A DNA stretch of 64,000 nucleotides, taken from contig OZ250161.1 in the NCBI GenBank assembly GCA_965237985.1, forward strand, positions 496,001 to 560,000, written 5' to 3'. This document shows positions 27,628 through 35,547 of the stretch, piece after piece; position 1 is the first letter of the stretch; each line of letters opens with the position of its first letter. Source of the stretch: G965212025 sp965237985. Lineage in GTDB: Bacteria > Pseudomonadota > Gammaproteobacteria > Poriferisulfidales > Oxydemutatoraceae. The notes beneath the pieces are model-generated. The model was not told where the DNA came from and did no database searches. It saw only the letters and a program-made list of their open reading frames with translations. Both the position numbers and the translations under genes were made by a program.

Positions 27628-29107
27628 CTTCGGAAACATACAGAACCACGGTCACATTTTGCGAGCTTTCAGCCACTTCACCTTCTCCACCGTTCTGGAC
27701 ACGAAACCGTGCCGTGCTCATCGATTGCCTATCCACCCAACTCCATGCCAAATTCTTATGCATATTCTTGGTATTCAAAGTCACTTCCGTGCTGGCAACC
27801 TCAGACAATATACGTACCTCAGTCAATTCGTCCTGAACAATGACCGGCGTGCCGCTGGCAGAAACAACGCTGACCACAAAGGTGTCGTGTCAAACCCGGT
27901 CGGCCCTTCCACCCGCACCGTAAACTCGTCGTCCAGAATGATCCCGGATATAGCAAGGACCTCATAAATTACCTCGGCTTCTCCACCCTTGGTCGTCGTC
28001 AGGTAAACCGTACTGTTGTCCCTCTTGGGTGCAGTCACCAAGCTCCAGACCAGAGAACTTGCGTAGGGAGCAGATGCCCGCAAAGTGTACTGCACGCTTG
28101 AAGCGCCATAAACCAACTCCCCCACTGGAGTATCAGAAATTACTGGTGGGCTGCCAAATATTCTCTCTATGGTACTGCTGGCTCCCACCACATTTTCGGC
28201 ACGCACAACCACTCTGTAGTCACGGTTTGCTGCCAAAGCCAAAAAGGTGACGGTTGGTGAGGCCTCAGAAGCTGACAATGGAATCCGTTCGATTGTTGGC
28301 TTCTCGTCGCCCTCATAAAGAACCACGAAGTAACCAAGTTCCAGTTCAAGGCTGCCAGCTGGTTCCCCAAAATCCTTATCCCCACTGTCGCGACCGTAAC
28401 CATCGTTATCTGTGTGCTCGAAAGTAATCAAAGCTTCCGGACTACTCTCAGCATCCATCGTCCACGTCACCGACAAAGTGCTCGGAGGTCCGGGAACATC
28501 CAGCAGGCGAACTTCAGCCACCGCCGTCGGCCCCGGCTCATCATCAAAATGATTGCTACCTTGAACCGAAAAACTGGACATGCTTCTTCCCACCCCTTCG
28601 CGCAACTGCTTCAGATCATCCCCGCTGACATCGAAGAACGTTGACCGGGTCTTTGATGAAATATCAAGGGCAGGGATTTCCACCTGGTACTCAACATCCA
28701 CATTGCCAAGTGTGGGGGCGCCCCAAGTCAGACGCAAAGTGGACGATGAAGGCCACGTCGCTTTCAACTCCAAAGGCGTGGTGGGGAACGACAGGGCACT
28801 AAGGACGGGGAGCGTCCTTTCATCTCCGAAATACCAGATTTTTTCGCTCCATTCCAAATACGTTCGAACCCGCGGGGACCCACAGACTTCCCCGGGACTG
28901 GTGGGACATTCAAGTTGCGCAAGGGTGCGCACAGCATCATTGTGCAAAGGAGTCAGCTGGTCAGGTGCCTTATTAAGACCCATGACCCTGATTGTTGCAT
29001 AGCTTCGAGAGACGTACCCGGAGGGGCTATTCAAGCCTACTATCCCGCCAACTCTTGTACTTCCGTTGACCATACCGGTCGCATAACTATTTTCAATAAT
29101 AAAACTA

Positions 29108-29847
29108 GGGTCATGACAAGTTAAGCATGTTTAAAAACATGATAAAGTATTGTTATGACAATGAAAAACAAATATGTAATTCGTTCAAGAATTTCTGAGC
29201 ATAAATTTAGAGAAATTATTCGCTATTTTTCTTTGGATTTGAACGCCGTTCAAATCCAATAATTAACAAAGTTAAGTAGACAAACTATTAATCAATATTT
29301 AAAGGCAATTCGCAAGCGGGTTGCCAGAGATTCAACCAACCAATCTGCCCTATTAGTGGGACAGATTGAAGTTGATGAATCTTACTTTGGGGCAAAAAGA
29401 GTCAAAGGTGTGCGTGGTCGTGGCGCCAAAGGTAAAACCAAAGTATTTGGTTTATTAAAACGCGGTGATAAAGTTTATACTGAGATTGTTCCAGATTGCA
29501 CTGCAGCGACTTTAACCAAGATAATTAGAGGTAAAACAAGTATAGATAGTGTTATTCATTCTGATGGCTGGCGTGGGTATAATGGTTTAGTAGATTTTGG
29601 TTATAAGAAGCACTTTAGAGTTCATCATGGTGAGAATGAATTCGCCAGAGGAAATTCTCATATTAATGGCATAGAGTCATTTTGGGGTTATGCAAAAACC
29701 AGGTTGGTAAAGTTTAAAGGGATGGACAAAAGTACATTCAATTTACATCTTAAAGAATGTGAATTTAGATTCAACAATCGCAAGCAAAATCTTTACAAGA
29801 TTTTGCTTGGAATATTCAGAAAAGAGCCGCTTAACTTGTCATGACCC
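29108..29847 (+). mobile_element. IS1595-type insertion sequence, 740 bp
   Basis: The element has perfect 19-bp terminal inverted repeats GGGTCATGACAAGTTAAGC (29108-29126 and, inverted, 29829-29847). It is flanked by an 8-bp target duplication TAAAACTA (29100-29107 and 29848-29855), the size expected for the family. It is AT-rich against its surroundings and carries one transposase reading frame. It sits inside the adhesin pseudogene, on the opposite strand. Confidence 0.96.
29155..29844 (+). pseudogene. IS1595-family transposase with an in-frame stop
   Basis: From ATG 29155 the frame reads MTMKNKYVIRSRISEHKF, then a TAA at 29260-29262, then continues in the same frame with LTKLSRQTINQYLKAIRKR and the catalytic part. 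The DDE-type core is present: IEVDESYFG, VIHSDGWRGY, and NSHINGIESFWGYAK. Only the single stop codon interrupts it. Translation could restart downstream at GTG 29356 (GQIEVDES), giving 162 residues without the N-terminal DNA-binding part, so the copy is probably inactive unless the stop is read through. Confidence 0.9.
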
Positions 29848-30780
29848 TAAAACTATTTCTACCCACGATGCCACCGACATTGGTGGTGCCGCTGACCATC
29901 GCTGCAGCAAAAATATTTTCAATACTAGATTCATCGTCGCCAACCAGCCCACCGACCTGGTTGCGTCCCGTGACCGTGCCTGTCGCGTAACTTTCCAGAA
30001 CATGTCCGGAGTTCTTACCAACCAGACCGCCGACGTTGTCATTTCCCGTTACTGAGCTCTTTGCATAGCAATTTCTAGTGTTGGCAGGTGCTCTGTCTAC
30101 GTTGTTATAGCCGACAAGACCACCAACATTGTTGCCACTGCCGATGACCGCACCGACCATATAATTGCCAGTGACAAGCCCCTTCTTCATAATGTCGAAG
30201 CGTGCTGAATTACGATTATCGCCCACCAGCCCACCGACCTGGTTGCGTCCCGTGACCTCACCACCAACCACACTACTATCACGAATGACTCCAGTTAAAT
30301 TCGTCCCTGCCAAGGAACCCACCCCGTCCCGTCCTGTCGTTTGCGAATCCTTCAGCAGCACTCGCCGCAAAGTTCCTGCCGACAGCTTAGAGAACAGGCC
30401 GACATCGTCTTCATAGGGACGATTGATGAATAAATTTGAAATCCGGTAACCGCCACCATCAAAAACACCGGAAAAACCTGGGGCTCCATCTTCAGTTCGG
30501 GAGCCGGCAGAACTGTAAGCCTACCAATGGGAACAAAACCTTTGGCGACTGAGTCCTGGACGTTCCAATTGCTTGTCTTGGTCGCTTCAATGTCTTGGGT
30601 CAACTGGAAATATGCCGTGGGAGTGGTAGCTGTACTGATGGCCTGCAACTGGCACAGCGTGGCAATCTGATAAATCTGATAGGGAGGCATTTCACTGCCA
30701 CTAACGGGGATTGTGGTTCCCCCACACGGTTCTTGGGCGGAAAGATCAGTGGTCGCGGCCAAACAAACCCCCAGCAACAT

Positions 30781-31500
30781 CGCTGCGGTACGTGCCAGCC
30801 CTTGCTACGCACTTCCAGAATGAGGCGGAGGCCATGACGAAAACAGGGCCTCCGCCCACAACTGATTCCTCGCTACCAGAAATCCAGGGAAAGGAACCAC
30901 TTCCTTCCACCACAGACTCCCCAATTTCAACAAGCTCACGTCGACCCCCAGATGAATCAAATTTCGCTTCAGAGATGCGGGCTGTCCATTATCCGTCGAC
31001 CCATCCCCGTGGTTTCACCTGCCGGCTCCATCGCCTGTTTCACCCAATCGCCCAAGAGACAGTCGCGACCGCCCGGTATGTCTGAGGTCTCATAAGGCTT
31101 TCTGGAAACAGGCCGGTCAAGAACAGCGCCGCGACCAGTACGACCGTCAACCGGACAACCGATGAACGGTGTATCCATAGAATTGCAGATTATCAACAAC
31201 AAAGCTGTGTGAATCGCTGATAGAAACTTGTGCCCACGATTGCATCATAGCCAACACCATGACTCTCAGAACCCTCAGACCCGGATAATTCCGTATTGCC
31301 AAACCTTGAAAAAAAACCCTGACCAAGTTTTTGCCAGGACTGCTTCTGCCGGGCAGCTGAGGTGCCTCCAGTGTTTTGAGTGCCTGACAATTTTCCCAGG
31401 GAGCATTCCAGTTGCTGGATCACACTGCCCCGTCCCCCTCAGGATGCCTGAATTCCACAGACAAACAGACTGTTTTCAGTCAAAGTCGTGGCAAGGGGAG
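30781..31500. other. Spacer upstream of the adhesin pseudogene
   Basis: No gene, RNA or repeat was recognised. It probably holds the former adhesin promoter and decayed DNA. Short frames on either strand have no domain resemblance. Confidence 0.4.
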
Positions 31501-31810
31501 CGGGTTGTGTAGATTGACCTGCCAGGATTGGCAGTCAAGCCAAAAAGAATGTCAGCCTGAAACCGACTGCCACCACGACAAGGCCAGACCCACAGATTGC
31601 GCAATCCTGAAACGGGCACCATGCCTGTTCATCAGGAAAAATTGCAACCCTGTTCCACCTGAATGAAGCCTGCACCAATCCTGTGTGACGCAACCGGTGG
31701 CATCGGCACGAGACCTGGATGCCCTCACCGCTTCGTCTCCAAAAATGACAGCGCGCCGGAATCGTGGCACGACTCCACAAAGAAATCCGGACCGCGGGCC
31801 AGTTCGGCAG
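31500..31810 (+). pseudogene. Decayed internal fragment of recN
   Basis: Bases 31585-31810 follow recN 26175-26415 with substitutions and small gaps: shared AATCCTGTGTGACGC, GGCACGAGACCTGGA and CACGACTCCACAAA. Weaker similarity extends back to about 31500. The copied part is the coiled-coil region. It has the orientation of recN, has lost its frame, and stops next to the fur 3' end. Confidence 0.8.
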
Positions 31811-31814
31811 AAAG

Positions 31815-32321
31815 TTATTTACGGAAAGGAGACGGCCAGTGGCGTGTTTTTTTGTTCGGGCACTGTTTTCTCTGGCAATCAACGTACAGGGTCATGTTGT
31901 GGTCGGAAATCTTGAAACCGTGTTCTTTCGCAATGCGCTCTTGGCGCTCCTCAATCAACTGGTCGACGAATTCCGTAATCTTTCCACACTGAATGCACAT
32001 CATGTGATCGTGGTGCCAACCTTGATCCAGTTCATAAACCGCGCAACCATGTTCAAAATTATGCTTGATAACCAGTCCTGCGGCAGTAAACTGCACCAGC
32101 GCTCGGTACACCGTAGCGATGCCGACTTCTTCCCCGCTCTGCAACATCTTGAGAAAAATGTCATGGACGCTGGAATGCTTCTGTTTTGCTTTGTTGAGCA
32201 CTTCCAGCACTTTCACGCGTGCCGAAGTTACTCGCAGCCCGACGCGCTCCAGCTCACTTTCGGAACGACGTGCCCGTTTTGTCCGGGAACGGTGTGTACG
32301 ACTGGCATCAGAAACCGACAC
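31815..32321 (-). CDS. fur: Ferric uptake regulator Fur
   Basis: A Fe(II)-responsive repressor of 168 residues (E. coli 148). The N-terminal winged helix includes LRVTSARVKVLEVL and GIATVYRAL; the metal region shows HHDHMMCIQCGKITEF, the classic Fur site; the C-terminal YVDCQRKQC supplies a second cysteine pair. About 23 basic residues precede the usual start, so the true start may lie downstream; no better ATG is seen. The last eleven residues (KTRHWPSPFRK) abut the decayed recN fragment and may be a replaced tail. Two pieces of this gene's 3' end lie elsewhere in the window. Confidence 0.93.
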   Translation of the reverse strand: MSVSDASRTHRSRTKRARRSESELERVGLRVTSARVKVLEVLNKAKQKHSSVHDIFLKMLQSGEEVGIATVYRALVQFTAAGLVIKHNFEHGCAVYELDQGWHHDHMMCIQCGKITEFVDQLIEERQERIAKEHGFKISDHNMTLYVDCQRKQCPNKKTRHWPSPFRK

Positions 32322-32856
32322 GTTCGGCTAAGGTCCCCTGCAACAAAACCAAGTGTCCCACAAAACAAATTCCGACCAGTTTCCCATGCCCCGACAAATG
32401 CACCTCCCACGACACACCCCAGACTGCCTGGTCGGCACTGTGCATGCCATGACGTTGCCAAGGCCTGGTTTCTGGCAGCACCATTTTTCCTTCCCCACCA
32501 CTGTGACACAAAACAAATTTCCATGCACCCGGGACGGAAGACAGTCATCAGCGGCCGACAAAACCGTCAAAGCCATCCCGCCCACCATGCGCGCGAGATT
32601 ATAGTTTTGCTGTGGACTCCAAACAACTTCCGGCCCTGCGCAACAGCGGCAAAACAGAACTTCCATGAACAAGGCAGGCCACTACTCTGCCTTGTCATTG
32701 ATACAGCACCACAGCACTACATAAACCTGCCGATTTCTTCCGAAAAATCGGTATTGATGCTACCATGCGGGGACCGGCACTGCTGCCCGGTTTATCAAGG
32801 TCAAAGCGGGCATATTTCTACCGTCTTTATTGACATCATTTTCGAACCCCAGGTCC
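32322..32856. other. Spacer between divergent fur and symporter genes
   Basis: This region must hold the promoters of both genes, but no convincing -35/-10 pair or Fur box was identified. Two related CACAAAACAAAT stretches occur near 32350 and 32507. No gene was recognised. Confidence 0.4.
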
Positions 32857-34221
32857 GTGATTAAGAATTCTCCAGCGCCCACCGCTCGCAAGCTGTGGTC
32901 TTCGCGTCTCGTCTTTGTTTTCGCAGTAGCCGGATCAGCCGTCGGCCTTGGGAATATTTGGAAGTTTCCATACATGGCGGGCAGCAACGGTGGCGGCAGC
33001 TTCGTAATCATTTATCTCTTTTGTTCATTCCTGATCGTCATGCCCATCCTGGTCAGCGAAGTTCTAATTGGTCGGCGTGGGACTGGAAGCCCGGTCAACG
33101 CGTTGAAACAACTGTGCAAAGAACATCGACTGTCCGCCTGGTGGAAAGTGATCGGCTGGGCCGGGATCAGCACAGGAATCATCATCCTTTCTTACTACAG
33201 CGTGATTGGCGGCTGGATAGTGGGTTATACATATTTTTCCGCAAGTGGCGGACTGGCCATGATTTCCGTTGCAGACAGCGCCCAAATCTTCGAAGATCTG
33301 ACCCACTCCCCACACTTGGTAATTCTGCTGCACACGATATTCATGCTGTTGACCGCAGTGATAGTCGGTCGTGGACTCAGCTCCGGCATCGAAAAAGCAG
33401 TCAGGTATTTTGTTCCCTTGATGTTTCTGGCATTGCTGGCATTGGTGGTTTATGCAGCCTTCCAGGGAAGCCTTGAGAAAGGGGCTCGTTATATGTTTAC
33501 TTTTGACCCTGATGCTTTCAACAGCCAGGTCTTCCTGGTAGCACTGGGACAGGCTTTTTTCTCCCTGAGCATCGGCATGGGCGCGGCCATGATGTACGGT
33601 GCCTACCTGCCACGGGGAGTGCCAATCATCCATTCCTGCGTTGCCGTGGTTGCAATGGATGTTTTTGCGGCGCTGCTTTCCGGACTGGTCATTTTTTCAC
33701 TGGTTTTCCAGGTTAACCTGGATCCGGCGCAGGGGCCGGGTCTGGTTTTTGAAACTCTCCCCCTGGTTTTTGACACATTGCCGGGCGGCCAAATCGTGGG
33801 GGTCGCTTTTTTCGTCCTGATGCTTATGGCCGGATTAACCTCTGCCATCGCTTTACTGGAACCAGGTGTAGTCTGGTTTATGGAAACCACCAAAAGTACA
33901 AGAGTCACATCCACCTTCCTGATCTCGCTGCTGATCTGGCTGCTTGGATTCGCTACGGTTTATTCCTTTTCCGCCCCGGAAAGCTGGCAAATAGCGGGAA
34001 AAACTTTCTTTGAAATTTTCGACAGCCTGACAACAAACTTCATGTTGCCACTTGGCGGAATCATGATCGCTCTCTTTGCTGGTTGGAGCCTGCCAAAGTA
34101 TCTGGTGCGCGATGAAACCGGTTTGGAGTCCGGCCCGCTCGAAACACTCATGCGATTCAGCCTGCGCTATCTGGCTCCACTCTGCATTTTACTGGTCGTA
34201 TGGAACGCGTTGGGGTTTTAA
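32857..34221 (+). CDS. Sodium:neurotransmitter symporter family (SNF) transporter
   Basis: A 454-residue inner-membrane protein with about 11-12 hydrophobic segments. The first helix carries the family's sodium-site signature AGSAVGLGNIWKFPY, followed by NGGGSFVIIYL. Bacterial members of this LeuT-fold family import amino acids with sodium; the substrate here is unknown. I start at GTG 32857, with CAGG upstream, which places the conserved WSSR about 14 residues in. A TTG at 32830 in the same frame is an alternative. ratA follows 40 bp downstream in the same direction. Confidence 0.88.
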   Translation: MIKNSPAPTARKLWSSRLVFVFAVAGSAVGLGNIWKFPYMAGSNGGGSFVIIYLFCSFLIVMPILVSEVLIGRRGTGSPVNALKQLCKEHRLSAWWKVIGWAGISTGIIILSYYSVIGGWIVGYTYFSASGGLAMISVADSAQIFEDLTHSPHLVILLHTIFMLLTAVIVGRGLSSGIEKAVRYFVPLMFLALLALVVYAAFQGSLEKGARYMFTFDPDAFNSQVFLVALGQAFFSLSIGMGAAMMYGAYLPRGVPIIHSCVAVVAMDVFAALLSGLVIFSLVFQVNLDPAQGPGLVFETLPLVFDTLPGGQIVGVAFFVLMLMAGLTSAIALLEPGVVWFMETTKSTRVTSTFLISLLIWLLGFATVYSFSAPESWQIAGKTFFEIFDSLTTNFMLPLGGIMIALFAGWSLPKYLVRDETGLESGPLETLMRFSLRYLAPLCILLVVWNALGF

Positions 34222-34261
34222 TTGCCCGCCTGCCAGCCGGTGCCGCCTGAGCTTTAACCAC

Positions 34262-34714
34262 ATGCCGGAAATTGTCAAAGAAAAAATAATACCGTTTTCC
34301 TGCCTGCAAATGTTTGCACTCGTTGCCGATATCGAGTCATATCCACAATTTTTGCCTTGGTGCAGTCAAGCAGTCATCAAGAAAAAAACTCCGTCCGAAG
34401 TCGTTGCCACTTTGACAGCCGTGGCCGGAGTGAGGCTTGAATTCACCACCCGAAATCGCAATTATTCTCCTGACCGCATTGAAATGCAGCTGGTGGACGG
34501 GATTTTGGAAAAACTAACTGGCGTGTGGAAATTTACCGCGCTCCCGGAAGGATGCCGGGTACTCTTCAAAGTGGACTTTGAACTGCCTAAAGGCCTGGCG
34601 ATGCTTTCCGTTAATTTTCTTTTGAAACAGGCCATGGGTTCCTTGGTGGATGCATTCTTCAAGAGAGCGCAACAGGTTTACGCGGACTTGCCAACTAAAA
34701 AACTTCCCCTGTGA
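34262..34714 (+). CDS. ratA: RatA-like START/polyketide-cyclase domain protein
   Basis: A 150-residue single-domain protein starting MPEIVKEKIIPFSCLQMFAL and containing DIESYPQFLPWC, the family's YPxFLPWC motif. The rest forms the helix-grip fold (LEFTTRNR, WKFTALPEG, VDFELPKG). In E. coli RatA binds the 50S subunit and in some conditions blocks 70S assembly; eukaryotic and many bacterial relatives are Coq10-like lipid-binding proteins, so either role is possible. It overlaps the rnfH start (GTGA), the same pair order as in many gammaproteobacteria. It was considered as a toxin-antitoxin pair with rnfH, but this is not established. Confidence 0.88.
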   Translation: MPEIVKEKIIPFSCLQMFALVADIESYPQFLPWCSQAVIKKKTPSEVVATLTAVAGVRLEFTTRNRNYSPDRIEMQLVDGILEKLTGVWKFTALPEGCRVLFKVDFELPKGLAMLSVNFLLKQAMGSLVDAFFKRAQQVYADLPTKKLPL

Positions 34715-35001
34715 GCTCTGAGGAGGAAGCTTTTTTCGAAATTGCCTGTCCTGCCAAATGCGGATCAAAAATAAAGCGATTCCCGATAAAGCAGAGGCCA
34801 ACTGTTCGGTCAATCCTGGAAAATGTTTGCCACAAGGAATGCTGTGATGCGCTGGAACAGGGAACCATGGCGGTCGGCATATTCGGGGAACGGGTCCACT
34901 TGAACCACACACCTGATGTCGGTGACCGTCTGGAAATTTACCGCCCTCTGCTCATGGACACACTGACGGCCAGGCGACAACGGGAGACTAAAAAGAAGTA
35001 A
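34711..35001 (+). CDS. rnfH: RnfH family protein (UPF0125)
   Basis: A 96-residue ubiquitin-like beta-grasp protein with the family pattern: FFEIACPAKCGSKIKRF at the start, MAVGIFGERVHLNHT in the middle and DVGDRLEIYRPL near the end, followed by a Lys/Arg-rich tail. It starts at GTG 34711 overlapping the ratA stop, so its translation is likely coupled. The molecular role of the family is unknown; the name comes from an association with rnf operons in some bacteria. smpB and bamE, frequent neighbours, are absent here. Confidence 0.87.
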   Translation: MSSEEEAFFEIACPAKCGSKIKRFPIKQRPTVRSILENVCHKECCDALEQGTMAVGIFGERVHLNHTPDVGDRLEIYRPLLMDTLTARRQRETKKK

Positions 35002-35547
35002 TTGCTGATTTTCCAGGCCCTGCCCCAGGAAGGGTCTTGGTGTGGCCGGCCGGCGCGGGCATTGAACGCACCACATCAAGAAGCCATCTAGTGCTTCTTT
35101 TTCGCCGACCTGCGGCAGCGTAGCGATGCTGAACGCGCACCCCAATCAGCCCCAGCACTGATGTTCGGTTCCCGGACCATTACAAGGGCTTCTTGACAAC
35201 GGTAGCTGAAGGTTTCACGCCCTGACGCCGCCTGGCCGGCGTTACTGTTTTTTTATCAGCACGTCCTTCAGGACTGCTTTTTCGAGTGCTATTTCAGTCC
35301 ATCATTGTTTCAGCCCGGCATTTTCTGCGGTCACTTTTTTCAGTTGCCAAAGCGGGAAGATTGCCCCGTTTCCGAGGGGGCCTCCCAGCACCAGGCGCTT
35401 TTCACTGAAACGTCATACCGTCAAGTCAGTTCGACAACAACGACCCTTGCTTCGCTCTGTGTCAAGATGGAAATCATTGCTTTCACTGAAAATCGCCTGG
35501 ATCTCATCGAAAGCCCGACGAAAAACAGCTTTCGGAACAACAGGACT
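35002..35547. other. Spacer between rnfH and uvrA
   Basis: These two genes converge here. No gene or clear terminator hairpin was recognised. A stretch near 35467 (ATGGAAATCATTGCTT) also occurs near 3769, so part may be dispersed repeat or decayed DNA. Confidence 0.4.

Larger units (their letters stand above)
27593..30780 (-). pseudogene. Large GLUG-repeat / fibronectin-III surface protein, broken by IS and frameshifts
   Basis: Read from 30780, a short signal-like segment (MLLGVCLAATTDLSA) leads into a region typical of cell-surface proteins (PPYQIYQIATLCQLQ, then FQLTQDIEA and GFVPIG). A frameshift near 30485-30500 moves the reading to a frame with FSGVFDGGGY, followed by GLUG repeats (GGLVG..., NSYATG... 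units). The IS element at 29108-29847 interrupts a repeat; removing it with one target duplication restores the frame exactly. After it come another GLUG unit, a Cys-containing linker and two fibronectin-III-like domains. A last frameshift near 27877 leads to VSVVSASGTPVIVQDEL. It was probably an exported adhesin. Confidence 0.85.

Noticed and set aside
32322..32856. Fur box upstream of fur
   Set aside because: No 19-bp palindrome resembling the consensus was recognised by eye.
31764..32864. A 366-codon frame opposite fur
   Set aside because: It is antisense to a clear Fur protein and shows no domain.
34262..35001. ratA-rnfH as a toxin-antitoxin system
   Set aside because: The pair is widespread as housekeeping neighbours and nothing in the sequence shows toxin-antitoxin behaviour.
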